DNA from: an uncultured Myxococcales bacterium
GTDB lineage: Bacteria > Myxococcota_A > Polyangia > Polyangiales > Polyangiaceae
DNA length: 64,000 nt
Direction of reading: 5' to 3'
Assembly: GCA_937949945.1 (NCBI GenBank)
Contig: CALFEQ010000111.1
Location: forward strand, 20,911-84,910
The notes under the pieces were generated by a model, which saw only the letters and a list, made by a program, of their open reading frames with translations, made no database searches and was not told the DNA's origin. This document shows, one piece after another, positions 1 through 8,830 of this stretch; the stretch's first letter is position 1, and each line of letters begins with the position of its first letter. The position numbers and the translations under genes are program-made.

Positions 1-582
1 CGCGAGGTCGCGTTCTTCACGCGCATCGAGGCGCTGCTCGAGCAGACGTCGCTCGAGCCGAACGAGTACCCCGAGCGTCACGTCCGCGCCGCGGTCGATC
101 GGCTCGTGGCGCGGACGATGCTCGCCAGCCTGATGATCCAGCGCGGCGTCGAGCCTCCGGATCTTCCGAAGCAGGCGCTCGAGGCCAAGGCGGAGCTCGA
201 AGCTCGGCTCGGGCCGGGCGTGCTCGCCGACGTGATGAAGCAGGAGGGCATCGACCAGGAGGAGCTGCTCGCCTTCCTGCGTGATCAGATCCGCGCGACC
301 TACTACGTCGATCGGATGATCTCGCCGATCCTCGCCGTGACCGAGGACGCGCTCTACGAGGCGTACCGCGGCATGGTCCACCCGTACCGCAAGGACAAGC
401 TGGAGGACGTGCGCCCGCAGCTACGGCGTTGGATCGTGACCGAGCGCCTGCGGGCCGCCGAGATCGAGTTCCTCCAAGGGGCGCGCACGCGCATCAAGGT
501 CACCACCGTGCGCGATCTGCGCGATCGCGCGAGGGAGCGCGAGCCCGTGCCGGGCGCCGAGCTCGCGAGGCGCGCGCGATGA
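1..582 (+). CDS. SurA-N-like protein, 5' end cut by window
   Basis: This frame is open from the first base, so the true start lies upstream of the window; 193 residues and the stop are present. The helical, charge-rich sequence resembles the N-terminal chaperone region of SurA/PpiD-type periplasmic folding factors: LVARTMLASLMIQRG near the first third, then EELLAFLRDQIRATYYVDRMI, and RIKVT near the end, the usual closing strand of that domain. No parvulin (PPIase) domain is visible in the part seen. By family it would bind unfolded outer-membrane proteins in the periplasm, but no signal peptide can be checked. The stop lies 48 bases before the BMP-family gene on the same strand. The family call is tentative. 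Confidence 0.6.
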   Translation, partial: REVAFFTRIEALLEQTSLEPNEYPERHVRAAVDRLVARTMLASLMIQRGVEPPDLPKQALEAKAELEARLGPGVLADVMKQEGIDQEELLAFLRDQIRATYYVDRMISPILAVTEDALYEAYRGMVHPYRKDKLEDVRPQLRRWIVTERLRAAEIEFLQGARTRIKVTTVRDLRDRAREREPVPGAELARRAR

Positions 583-630
583 GCGCCCTTCACGGCGTCG
601 CGCGGAGCCGGAGACGTCGATGGTGAGCAG

Positions 631-1668
631 GTGACGATGGGCTCCACGCGTTGGGTCGTCGCGCTCGTCGCCCTCGCGGTCGTGGCGACCTTCTTGCCCG
701 CGCGCGCGGGCGCAGGGAAGCGGCGCACGAGCGAGCCGCGCGCGCGCATCGGCCTCGTCTTCGACATCGGCGGTCGCGGCGACAAGAGCTTCAACGACGC
801 CGCCTACCTCGGCGTCTCGCGCGCGGAGCGTGAGCTCGACGTCGAGGTCAGCTATCTCGAGCCTGCGAGCACCGAAGATCGCGAGGCGGCGCTGCGACTG
901 TTCGCGGCGCGCGGCTTCGACCTCGTCATCGGCGTGGGCTTCATCTTCTCGAACGACATCGACGAGGTCGCCCGCGCGTATCCGAACGTCAAGTTCGCGT
1001 GCGTCGACTACGCCCCGGGGCCGCGCGGGATCCCGGAGAACGTGGCGGCGCTCGCCTTCCGAGAGGAGGAGGGCTCCTTCCTCGTCGGCGCCGTCGCGGG
1101 CTTCTTGTCGAAGACGGGGCACGTGGGGTTCGTCGGCGGCATGACCGGTCCGCTCATCCGCAAGTTCGAGGCTGGCTATGCGGCGGGCGTCCAGGCCGCG
1201 TGCGCGCAGGAGGGGAGGCGCTGCGTCGTCCACGCCGCGTACGCCGGCACCACTCCGGATGCGTTCCGTGATCCGGCCAAAGGCAAGGCGCTCGCGAACG
1301 CTCAGATCGCGGCCGGCAGCGACGTCATCTATCACGCCTCCGGCGCCACCGGTCACGGCGTCTTCGAGGCCGCCGCCGCGGCGCGCATCCTCGCGATCGG
1401 CGTCGACGCCGATCAGTACGACGAGATGCCGGGTACCGTCGTCACCAGCATGATCAAGCGAGGCGACGTGGCCGTCTTCGACATCGTCCGCGACACCGTG
1501 CTTGGAAAGTTCCAAGGAGGCATGCGCGTCTTCGGGCTCGCCGAGGACGGCGTCGACTGGGTCCACGAGGGGCCTCACGCGGCCGGGATCCCCGACGACG
1601 TGAAGCGCAAGGTCGAGGCCTTGCGCGCCGAGGTCGTCGCCGGACGAATCACCGTCCCGAGCCGTTGA
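631..1668 (+). CDS. BMP/PnrA-family substrate-binding protein
   Basis: This is a 345-residue periplasmic binding protein of the BMP (Med/TmpC/PnrA) family, which binds purine nucleosides or related ligands for an ABC importer. An N-terminal signal peptide is visible (hydrophobic stretch WVVALVALAVVATFL), with no lipobox Cys. Family motifs are DIGGRGDKSFND near residue 50, GVGFIFSNDI, FVGGMTGPLIRKFEAGY and GVDADQYDEMPGTVVTS. GTG 631 is taken as start; ATG 637 in the same frame is equally possible. No permease or ATPase gene lies next to it, so it is an orphan binding protein here and could act as a ligand sensor rather than in transport. It may be co-transcribed with the upstream gene. Confidence 0.85.
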   Translation: MTMGSTRWVVALVALAVVATFLPARAGAGKRRTSEPRARIGLVFDIGGRGDKSFNDAAYLGVSRAERELDVEVSYLEPASTEDREAALRLFAARGFDLVIGVGFIFSNDIDEVARAYPNVKFACVDYAPGPRGIPENVAALAFREEEGSFLVGAVAGFLSKTGHVGFVGGMTGPLIRKFEAGYAAGVQAACAQEGRRCVVHAAYAGTTPDAFRDPAKGKALANAQIAAGSDVIYHASGATGHGVFEAAAAARILAIGVDADQYDEMPGTVVTSMIKRGDVAVFDIVRDTVLGKFQGGMRVFGLAEDGVDWVHEGPHAAGIPDDVKRKVEALRAEVVAGRITVPSR

Positions 1669-1807
1669 AGACGGGCGACGACGATCGTATGTGACCCGCG
1701 CGAGCTCATGCGTGCGCGCTGTCGAGCGGTCCACGGTCGTCCACGGGTCGTCGCCGATGGCGTGCACGCGAGGTCGTAGCTGTTAGGCTGTGCCGCACGA
1801 CGTCGCG

Positions 1808-2458
1808 ATGGGGCTCATCTCGAAGCTGTTCAAGAGCCGAACTCCGACCGCCCAGGGCGGCGAGCCCGTGCCGGCGGACGTTCCGCGCGCCGACGACGCA
1901 TCGGCGCCCGGAGCGCCGGTCCCGACGCCCGTCGTGATGCCGGCCTACGTGCCCCCGGAGGCGCGCCCCACGCCCGTCGACGTCTTCGAGCGGCCGACCG
2001 TGCGCGCGCTCGATGCGCTCGAGGACGGCGAGCGCCCCACGATGGTGATGCCGGAGGAGACGGTGGAGGCGCTGGCGCGTGCGACGGCGAACGGCGCGCG
2101 CGACGGCGATCGCGTGGAGGTGGAGAGCAGCGCGGCGGCGCGTGTCGGCGAAGAGCGCGCCGAGCTCGCCGAGCTCGTCGGTCGGCTCCGTCGCCACAAC
2201 GAGGAGCTCGAGCAGGCGGCAGCGGGTTGGACGGAGGACGCGATCCAGCGGAAGAAGGACGTCCTCCGCGCGCGCGGCGAGACGATGCTCGCGATCGAGG
2301 TCCAGCTCGCGCGCTTCGGCGAGCTCACGCTCGTGCGCGAGCTCGAGCGCTTGCCCTATGCCCGCAAGGTGACGGAGCTCGAGCGGTTCCTGGTGGGTGC
2401 CGCTCGCGTGCGTGCGGGCGCGCCCGCGTCGGCGCCGTCGAGCGGCGCACGCGGGTGA
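1808..2458 (+). CDS. Hypothetical protein with Pro-rich N-part and C-terminal coiled coil
   Basis: I do not recognise the family. The 216-residue product starts MGLISKLFKS; a GTG at 1790 would add six residues. The first 60 residues are rich in Pro and Ala. Two similar motifs, ERPTVRAL and ERPTMVM, lie near residues 60 and 78; threonines in such a setting could be kinase or FHA targets, which is inference only. From about residue 115 the sequence is strongly helical (EERAELAELVGRLRRHNEE, then RKKDVLRARGETMLAIE), consistent with a coiled coil. No signal peptide or membrane segment is seen. It ends 9 bases before the convergent PfkB gene. Third-position GC supports coding. Confidence 0.7.
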   Translation: MGLISKLFKSRTPTAQGGEPVPADVPRADDASAPGAPVPTPVVMPAYVPPEARPTPVDVFERPTVRALDALEDGERPTMVMPEETVEALARATANGARDGDRVEVESSAAARVGEERAELAELVGRLRRHNEELEQAAAGWTEDAIQRKKDVLRARGETMLAIEVQLARFGELTLVRELERLPYARKVTELERFLVGAARVRAGAPASAPSSGARG

Positions 2459-2467
2459 GCGGTGCGG

Positions 2468-3391
2468 TCAGCCGTCGAGGGGCGTGGCGACGGCGAGGAA
2501 GTCGCGTAGCTCCTCTTCGTTCGGCATGGCGGTGCGCGCGCCCAGGGCGCGGCAGCTCAGGGACGCGACGGCGTTGGCGGTGCGCAGGGTCTCTTCGAGC
2601 GGAAGCCCGCGTGCGAGGCCGTAGACGAAGCCGGCGCGGAACGCGTCGCCGGCCCCGGTGGTGTCCTCGGTCCGTGGTGGGCGGAGCGCGGGAGAGGCGA
2701 GGAGCTCGCCGCCGGAGCAGGCGAGGGCGCCTCGATCGCCCAGCGTCACGACCGCGCAGCACCCCCAGCGCTCCGCGAGCGTCCGCACCGCGCTCCGCGG
2801 ATCGCACGCACCCGCGAGGATCGGGGCGAGCTCTTCGGCGACGATGAGGTAGTCGAGCAGCGGCAGGAGCACCTCGATCCCCGGATACGCCGCGTCGAGA
2901 TCGCTCGTCACGACGACCCCGTTCGCTTTCGCGATCTCTGCCGCGCGGATCGCCGCCTCGGTGTCGAAGCCGTCGACGTGCAGGATCCGTGCATCGGCGA
3001 TCACGTCGGCGTCGACGGCATCGGGAGGCAGCCGTAGCCGCTCGTCGTGCTCCCAGAAGACGGTGCGCTCGCCGCTCGTCCGTTCGACGACGACGAGGCC
3101 CGACTGGGTGCGCGCGCCGGGCACCACACGGACGTGCTGCGTGTCGACGTCCTCGGCGCGGAGCGACTCGACGAGGAGCGCGCCCGCCGGATCGTCGCCC
3201 ACCGCGCCGACGTAGCGCGCCCGCAGACCGAGCCGGCGCGCGCCGACCATGGCCGAGGAGACCTGACCGCCGGGGAGCGTGTGCTCCGCGAGGATGCGCT
3301 CCTTGCCTCCGCGCCCCGGATAACGGTCGACGACCACGAGACGATCGACGGCGTTCAAGCCGAGGCCGACGACATCGAACGAGCGAGGCAT
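2468..3391 (-). CDS. PfkB-family carbohydrate kinase
   Basis: This is a ribokinase-like sugar or nucleoside kinase of 307 residues, the usual family length. The N-terminal glycine region (VVGLGLNAVDRLVVVDRYP, then GGQVSSAMVGARRLG) and the C-terminal signature DTTGAGDAFRAGFVYGLA are intact. The Asp in GAGD is the catalytic base of the family, and the Gly residues form the anion hole. The substrate cannot be read from sequence; ribokinase, fructokinase or adenosine-kinase-like activity are all possible. The ATG is followed directly by the first strand, which supports this start. It is divergent from the ThDP enzyme at 3525 across a 133-base gap that must hold both promoters. Confidence 0.9.
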   Translation of the reverse strand: MPRSFDVVGLGLNAVDRLVVVDRYPGRGGKERILAEHTLPGGQVSSAMVGARRLGLRARYVGAVGDDPAGALLVESLRAEDVDTQHVRVVPGARTQSGLVVVERTSGERTVFWEHDERLRLPPDAVDADVIADARILHVDGFDTEAAIRAAEIAKANGVVVTSDLDAAYPGIEVLLPLLDYLIVAEELAPILAGACDPRSAVRTLAERWGCCAVVTLGDRGALACSGGELLASPALRPPRTEDTTGAGDAFRAGFVYGLARGLPLEETLRTANAVASLSCRALGARTAMPNEEELRDFLAVATPLDG

Positions 3392-3524
3392 GTCGCCGAG
3401 CGTATCGCGCTCGTGCGGAATCGCGAGGAGCGCGTCGCGATCGCACCTCGGAGCGGAGCGAGCTTCCGCGGCGGCGGAGCCTCGTCTACCGTAACAGGCC
3501 CCCGTAACGAGAGGAGTCTCGAGG

Positions 3525-5165
3525 ATGGCGTTCGTTCATGGCGGTCGGCTCGTCGCCCAGGCGCTCAAGCGCCACGGCACGACGCATCTGTTCACGCTCT
3601 GCGGAGGTCACATCCAGGCGATCTACGACGGCTGCATCGACGAAGGGATCCGCGTCGTCGACGTGCGGCACGAGCAGACCGCTGGGCACGCCGCCGACGG
3701 CTATGCGCGCGTCACCGGGCGGCCGGGCGTGTGCGCGGTCACGGCGGGCCCGGGCGTGACGGACGTCGTGACGGCGATCGCGAATGCGCAGCGCGCTCAG
3801 GTGCCGCTCGTCTGCATCGGCGGCGCCGGCCCGAAGGCGCTCTGCGACATGGGCTCGCTGCAGGACATGGATCACGTCGCGCTGATGCGGCCGATCACGA
3901 AGTGGAGCGTCCAGGTTCCCGAGACGCGGCGCATCGTCGAGTACATCGATGCGGCCTTCCGCGTCGCGCAGTCGAACGTGCCGGGGCCGGTCTTCCTCGA
4001 GATGCCGCTCGACTTGCTCATGAACATGCACGACGACGCCGACCTGCCGGCGACGCGCCCGCTCGAGGAGCCGCCGCGGCCCGCGCCCGATCCGCGCGCC
4101 ATCGTGAAGGCGGCGGAGCTCCTCCGCTCGGCGAAGCGGCCGTGCTTCCTCGTCGGCTCGCAGGTGCGGTGGTCGCCGGCGCGCGAGAGGGTCGCGGCCA
4201 CGCTCGAGCGGCTCGGGGCGCCGGTGTTCCTCAACGGCATGGCGCGCGGGACGCTGCCGCACGCGCATCCGCTGCTGTTCAGCCGTTCGCGTCGCTTCGC
4301 GCTCGCGCAGGCGGACGTCGTCTTCGTGCTCGGCACGCCGTTCGACTTCCGCGTCGACTACGGCCGCTCGCCCACGTGGAACGCGGACGCGAAGATCGTG
4401 CAGGTCGATCTCGACGGCGCGGAGCTCGGGCGCAACCGACGCGTCGACGTGGCGGTGCACAGTGACTCCGGTGTCTTCCTCGAGCAGCTCGCCCGCGAGC
4501 TGTCGGACACGAAGCTCGCCTTCGACGACTGGGTGGGCGCCGTGCGCGCGGACGAGGACAAGCGGCGCGCGAAGATGCAGGCGGAGATCGAGTCGAACGA
4601 CTCGCCGCCGAACCCGCTCCGCGTCTGCGCGGAGATCGGCAAGCGTCTCCGTCCGAACGACATCGTCATCGGCGACGGCGGCGACTTCGTCGCGACGGCC
4701 GCCTACGTGCTGAAGCTCCAGCATCCACAGCTCTGGATGGATCCGGGGCCGCTCGGCACGCTCGGCGTGGGCCCCGGCTACGCCATGGCGGCGAAGCTCG
4801 CGCGCCCCGACGCGAACGTCGTCATCGTCTACGGGGACGGGAGCTTCGGCCTCCACGGCATCGAGTTCGAGGCGATGGCTCGCCAGAACATCCCCGTCGT
4901 CGCCGTCATCGGCAACGACGCGGGCTGGACGCAAATCCGCCGCGGGCAGATCGAGATGTACGGCGCCGAGCGCGCAGTCGCGACCGGCCTCGACTACACG
5001 CGCTACGAGAAGATCGTCGAGGCGTGCGGAGGGCGCGGGTTCTGGGTCGAGAAGATCGAGGAGCTCGGCCCGGCGCTCGACGAGGCGTTCGCGAGCAAGG
5101 TGCCGGCGTGCGTCAACGTCAAGATCGCGAAGAGCGACTTCCGAAAGGGCGCGATCAGCGTTTGA
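3525..5165 (+). CDS. Thiamine diphosphate enzyme, ILVBL/2-hydroxyacyl-CoA lyase-like
   Basis: This 546-residue protein has the three-domain ThDP decarboxylase/lyase fold. The N-terminal PYR domain has the catalytic Glu in VVDVRHEQTAGHAADGYAR and the AVTAGPGVTDVVTAIANA loop. The central domain begins near residue 185. The C-terminal PP domain holds the ThDP/Mg motif GDGSFGLHGIEFEAMARQN. The pattern GGHIQAIYDGC plus VVDVRHEQTA is closer to the ILVBL/2-hydroxyacyl-CoA lyase branch than to anabolic acetolactate synthase, and no IlvH small subunit lies nearby. The likely role is cleavage of 2-hydroxyacyl-CoA or a related C-C lyase reaction; the substrate is inferred. ATG 3525 follows GGAG bases and begins directly in the first helix. 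Confidence 0.85.
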   Translation: MAFVHGGRLVAQALKRHGTTHLFTLCGGHIQAIYDGCIDEGIRVVDVRHEQTAGHAADGYARVTGRPGVCAVTAGPGVTDVVTAIANAQRAQVPLVCIGGAGPKALCDMGSLQDMDHVALMRPITKWSVQVPETRRIVEYIDAAFRVAQSNVPGPVFLEMPLDLLMNMHDDADLPATRPLEEPPRPAPDPRAIVKAAELLRSAKRPCFLVGSQVRWSPARERVAATLERLGAPVFLNGMARGTLPHAHPLLFSRSRRFALAQADVVFVLGTPFDFRVDYGRSPTWNADAKIVQVDLDGAELGRNRRVDVAVHSDSGVFLEQLARELSDTKLAFDDWVGAVRADEDKRRAKMQAEIESNDSPPNPLRVCAEIGKRLRPNDIVIGDGGDFVATAAYVLKLQHPQLWMDPGPLGTLGVGPGYAMAAKLARPDANVVIVYGDGSFGLHGIEFEAMARQNIPVVAVIGNDAGWTQIRRGQIEMYGAERAVATGLDYTRYEKIVEACGGRGFWVEKIEELGPALDEAFASKVPACVNVKIAKSDFRKGAISV

Positions 5166-5275
5166 CGTGAACGAGCCGACGAGTGACGACGTCTCGACTC
5201 TCTCGTCCTCGCTGTTCCCCTTCTGCTCTTCCTGTGAACATTCCGAACGAGGCGCTGACGAAAGAGGTGAGGTAG

Positions 5276-5716
5276 ATGACGATCAAAGCGTTCCTTCCCG
5301 TGGGGCCGATCGCGGATCGGGAGCAGGCCGACACGCTCCTCGAGCTCGCCTTTCTCGTCACCGCGGCCGACGGACGGCTCGCCGCCGAGGAGGCGGCCGC
5401 GTTCCGTGAGCTCATGGGCCGCGTCCGCGGACAGGACGTGGCGGACGCGGACGTCGCCGCGCTCTACGAGCGATTCACGGCCGCGCTGCAGGGAACCACG
5501 TGCAACGATCGCGTCCGCGTCGTCGCGCCGAAGCTCGCCGACGAGCTGCGGGAGACGGCGTTCCGCGTCGCGCTGGCGCTCGCGCTCATCGACCGTGACG
5601 CGAGCCCTCACGAGGACGAGCTCATCGATGTGCTCTTCGAGTCGTTGAAGCTCGATCGGGATCGCGCCGAGGCCATCGCGAAGGACGTGCGCACCGCGAT
5701 GAGCCCGCCGGCGTGA
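5276..5716 (+). CDS. TerB-like (tellurite-resistance fold) protein
   Basis: This is a 146-residue all-helical protein with the duplicated acidic motif of TerB/DjlA-N proteins. The first copy is LAFLVTAADGRLAAEEAAAF (residues about 23-42) and the second is ALALALIDRDASPHEDELIDV (about 100-120). These aspartate/glutamate clusters bind metal in solved members. The function in bacteria is poorly defined; stress or envelope roles are suggested for the family. A GAGGTGAGG Shine-Dalgarno-like stretch lies just before ATG 5276. It stands alone, 110 bases after the ThDP enzyme, and is followed by gene relics. Confidence 0.75.
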   Translation: MTIKAFLPVGPIADREQADTLLELAFLVTAADGRLAAEEAAAFRELMGRVRGQDVADADVAALYERFTAALQGTTCNDRVRVVAPKLADELRETAFRVALALALIDRDASPHEDELIDVLFESLKLDRDRAEAIAKDVRTAMSPPA

Positions 5717-5747
5717 CGTCTCGCGGCTGGGGTCCCCGTAGAGTCCG

Positions 5748-5998
5748 TCACGAGCTGTCCAGTCGCGCCGCGAGGCGCGCAGCGACGGTCGCGCGATCGA
5801 CGGCGGCGAGGATCTCGCGCGCGTGATCCAGAAAGGCCTTGCCCGCGGGCAGGAGCTCCATTCCACGCGGCGTCCGCGCGAAGAGCGGTGCGCCGATCTC
5901 GTCCTCCAGGGCACGGATCCGTCGGCTCACGGGCGGCTGCGCCACGCGGAGGCGTCGCGCTCCACGACCGACGTTTCCTTCCTCGGCGGCCGAGGCTC
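5748..5998 (-). pseudogene. LysR-family regulator relic (HTH part only)
   Basis: On the minus strand the frame reads AAEEGNVGRGARRLRVAQPP followed by VSRRIRALEDEIGAPLFART and LLPAGKAFLDHAREI. This is unmistakably the winged-helix DNA-binding end of a LysR-type regulator. A stop lies upstream of about 5998 in the same frame with no start codon between, so the usual first dozen residues (the helix before the HTH) are gone. The frame stops at 5748 after about 80 residues, so the whole effector-binding domain of about 200 residues is also missing. It directly abuts the methionine aminopeptidase relic on the other strand. A 65-residue product from an internal GTG (5945) is possible but would lack part of the HTH. 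Confidence 0.8.
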
Positions 5999-6238
5999 GA
6001 GGCCGGGATGGCGATCATCGAGCCGATGATCAACCTCGGCCGTCCGGAGGTGCGCTTCCTCGACGACGGCTGGACGGTCGTGACGGCGGACGGGAGCCTC
6101 TCCGCTCGGTTCGAGCACACCGTGGTGGTCACGCGAGACGGCTGCGAGATCATGACGCTCCTGCCCGAGACGGATCAGGAGAGCCAGGCGATGGTGACGC
6201 CGTCGCCGCCCTCGCCGGGGTTGCCGGCGCGGAAGTAG
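5996..6238 (+). pseudogene. Methionine aminopeptidase C-terminal relic
   Basis: The plus frame from about 5996 reads LEAGMAIIEPMINLGRPEV, then DDGWTVVTADGSLSARFEHT and VVVTRDGCEIMT. This is the C-terminal quarter of type I methionine aminopeptidase, including the two metal-ligand glutamates (IEPM and FEHT). Everything N-terminal, including the catalytic His and the Asp metal ligands, is absent: upstream of 5996 the frame runs into antisense of the LysR relic. The last 60 bases overlap the 3' end of mutS2 on the other strand. It cannot be an active enzyme and marks a deletion or rearrangement junction. Confidence 0.8.
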
Positions 6239-8610
6239 CGGACGTAGGGGCTCGCGCTGAGCTCTCGGCGGATCGCCTCCTTGAGCGCACCGGTGCCGTG
6301 GCCGTGGATGAGGAAGCAGACACGGCGCTCGTCGCTGATGGCGCGATCGAGGAAGGAGACGGCCATCGACACCGCGTCGTCCGTGCGGAGGCCGCGCAGG
6401 TCGCACGTGTTCTCGCTCGTCTGGATGGCGACCTCGAGGCCGGCGGGATCGCCGGGCGAGCGAGAGGGCGCGGAGGCGCCCTTGCGTCGAGGCTCGGGCT
6501 CTGCGACCGCGCGCAGCTCGGACGCGTCGACGACGAGCTTCATCGGTCCCGCCTGCACGCGGACGCTTCCGTCCGGAAGGACCTCGAGGACCTCGCCCTC
6601 GGCGCGGATGCGCGCGACCCAGACGCGCGCGCCCTTTTTGAGCGGCGGCGGGGCTTCGGGAGCGGACGGCGGCGACGGAGGGGCGCCGAGCGCCGACGGA
6701 TCGAGCGGACCACCGACGGCGACCTGGGCGGCGACGCGGTCCACGGCCGCCTGCGCCGCCTTGACCTGCGCGGCGTCGAGCTTCTTCGCGCGGAGCTTCG
6801 CCTGCGCCTCGCGGAGCTCCTCGCGCGCTCGGCGGACGGCGGCGAGCAGCGACTCCGCTTCCTTCGAGACGTGTTGCCGCTCGCGATCGCGCAGGCGTCG
6901 GAGCTCCTCGGCGAGCGACGTCTTGAGCTCCTCTGCCTCCTTCGCGCGACGCTCGGCGTCCGCGCGCGCCAGCTCGAGGGCGGCGCGCTCGTCGTTCAGC
7001 TTCTTCACGACGGTCTCGAAGTGGACGTCCTCGCGCGAGAGGAAGCGCTCGGCGCGCTCGATGACCGTGCTCGGCAGGCCGAACCTGCGCGCGACGGCGA
7101 GGGCGCTCGAGCTGCCCGGGACGCCCTGCGCGAGGCGGAACGTCGGGCTCATCGTCGTGAGGTCGAAGCCCATGCTCGCGTTCTCGAAGCGCGGATCGGC
7201 GAGGGCGAGCGCCTTCAGTCCCTCGTAGTGCGTCGTGACGACGACCGCGCCGCCGCGCGCCGTCAGAGAGTCGAGCATTCCGGCCGCGAGCGCCTCGCCC
7301 TCGCGCGGATCGGTGCCGCCGGCGAGCTCGTCGAGCAGGACGAGCGCGCCCGGCTGCGTGTCGTCGAGGATGCGCGCGAGGTTGCGCACGTGAGCGCTGA
7401 ACGTCGAGAGGCTCTTCGCCAAACTCTGATCGTCACCCACGTCCGTGAGGACGACCTCGAAGATGCCGACCACGCTGCCTTCGGCGCACGCCACGGGGAG
7501 CCCTGCGCGCACCATGAGGGCGGCGAGGCCCATCGCCTTGAGCGCGACGGTCTTGCCGCCGGCGTTCGGTCCGCTGACGACGAGCGCGCGCCGCGCGGCG
7601 ATCGACAGATCGCTCGGCACGACGGAGTCCCACTGGACGACGCCGTCCTTGCGGCTCTCGAGCAAGAGGAGGGGATGGCGTGCCTGGCGCAGCTCGAGGC
7701 GAGGCTCGTCGGTGACCTCCGGGAAGATCAGGCGCAGCTCCGTGGCGAGGCGCGCCGTCGCCGCGCGCACGTCCGCGCGCGCGAGCGCCTCGATGGCCGC
7801 GACGACGCTCGGGAGCGACTCGCCGATGCGATCGGAGAGCTTCGCGTAGATGGCCTGCTCTTCGCGCTGTACCTCGGCCTCGAGCACCTTGAGCCGGTTG
7901 CCCATCGGGATGACGGCGCGCGGCTCGACGAAGAGCGTGGCTCCGCTCCCGCTCGTCGCGTGGACGATCCCGGGGAACCGCTCGTGCGCGTCGGACCGGA
8001 CGGGGATGACGTAGCGGCCCTCGCGTTCGGTGATGAAGCGATCCTGGAGAATCGCTTCGTACCTCGTCATCAGCTCCTCGAGGCGCGAGAGCATGCGCTG
8101 ACGCGCGGCGCTGAACTCCGCGCGGAGCTCTCGGAGCCGTGGGCTCGCCTTGTCCGAGAGCGAGCCGTCGGGATCGAACGCCTGCGCGAGCTCGTCGGCG
8201 AGGGCGTCGAGCGTGGGATCCGTCGTGCAGGCAGCGAAGAGCGCGGGCACGCGCGACCGCCGGACGCCGAGGAAGCGGCGGAGGGTACGGGCGGCCTCGA
8301 GCGCGCGCCCGATCTCGCGGATCTCGGGCGGCGAGAGCACCCCGGCCGCTCCGACACGGCCGACCGCATTGGACACGTCGGCGAGCGCGACGACGGGAAG
8401 GGGCTCACCCGCCGCGAGCAGCTCGGTCGCCTCGCGCGCCTCGTCGAGCAGCCTGCGCGTCTCGGAGCGCGTCGCTGCGAACGGCAGCTCGCGCGCGAGC
8501 GCCTTGCCCATCTCCGAGACGCAACGTTCGGCGAGGGCCTCGAGGATGCGGTCGTACTCGAGATCGCTTCGGGTCTTGTCGGGGCACGGATCGCGGAGCT
8601 TTTCCGTCAC
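6175..8610 (-). CDS. mutS2: MutS2 endonuclease/ribosome-collision factor
   Basis: This is an 811-residue MutS2. The core clamp domain is followed by the ABC-type ATPase with Walker A GPNAGGKT (about residues 345-352), the STFSAHVRNL region, Walker B ALVLLDELAGGTDP and the conserved TTHYEGLKAL stretch. A long coiled coil comes next (about 510-610), and a C-terminal Smr nuclease domain begins at TCDLRGLRTDDA with the HGHGTGALKEAIR motif. It lacks the mismatch-binding domain of MutS, as is usual. Known roles are suppression of homologous recombination and splitting of collided ribosomes. The C-terminus overlaps the MetAP relic by about 60 bases. ATG 8610 gives the normal N-terminus. Confidence 0.95.
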   Translation of the reverse strand: MTEKLRDPCPDKTRSDLEYDRILEALAERCVSEMGKALARELPFAATRSETRRLLDEAREATELLAAGEPLPVVALADVSNAVGRVGAAGVLSPPEIREIGRALEAARTLRRFLGVRRSRVPALFAACTTDPTLDALADELAQAFDPDGSLSDKASPRLRELRAEFSAARQRMLSRLEELMTRYEAILQDRFITEREGRYVIPVRSDAHERFPGIVHATSGSGATLFVEPRAVIPMGNRLKVLEAEVQREEQAIYAKLSDRIGESLPSVVAAIEALARADVRAATARLATELRLIFPEVTDEPRLELRQARHPLLLLESRKDGVVQWDSVVPSDLSIAARRALVVSGPNAGGKTVALKAMGLAALMVRAGLPVACAEGSVVGIFEVVLTDVGDDQSLAKSLSTFSAHVRNLARILDDTQPGALVLLDELAGGTDPREGEALAAGMLDSLTARGGAVVVTTHYEGLKALALADPRFENASMGFDLTTMSPTFRLAQGVPGSSSALAVARRFGLPSTVIERAERFLSREDVHFETVVKKLNDERAALELARADAERRAKEAEELKTSLAEELRRLRDRERQHVSKEAESLLAAVRRAREELREAQAKLRAKKLDAAQVKAAQAAVDRVAAQVAVGGPLDPSALGAPPSPPSAPEAPPPLKKGARVWVARIRAEGEVLEVLPDGSVRVQAGPMKLVVDASELRAVAEPEPRRKGASAPSRSPGDPAGLEVAIQTSENTCDLRGLRTDDAVSMAVSFLDRAISDERRVCFLIHGHGTGALKEAIRRELSASPYVRYFRAGNPGEGGDGVTIAWLS

Positions 8611-8718
8611 GGCGAGATCTCGTTCAGGACTCTTTCAAAGCGCGCACCGGGCGCGCACGGCGATCGGCCATCGTCGAGGCGATCATGGCGAAGAAGCCCA
8701 CGCCGCGGGGACGCGATC

Positions 8719-8816
8719 GTGTGACACATTCCAACATAATGAAATTACGACGATTTCATCTTTGTATCACAAAGTGATTGCGCAGCTCGGGGGCGTGGCT
8801 AAGTATCACGGCGTGA
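8719..8816. promoter_or_regulatory. AT-rich promoter region with four inverted repeats
   Basis: This stretch is far richer in A/T than its surroundings and lies directly upstream of the ribbon-helix-helix gene. It contains GTGTGACAC (8719-8727, perfect palindrome), TGAAAT/ATTTCA arms (8740-8745 and 8753-8758), ATCACAAAGTGAT (8766-8778, perfect arms) and TCACGGCGTGA (8806-8816). The last two share the form TCAC-N3-GTGA and start 39 bases apart. The last copy overlaps a possible GTG start at 8813. The layout suggests operator sites for a dimeric repressor, perhaps the downstream gene product itself; that link is inference. Confidence 0.55.
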
Positions 8817-8830
8817 CACAGATCGCTGAC

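Noticed and set aside
5839..8724. Long plus-strand frame opposite mutS2
   Set aside because: It is a shadow of mutS2, whose ATPase and Smr motifs are intact on the minus strand.
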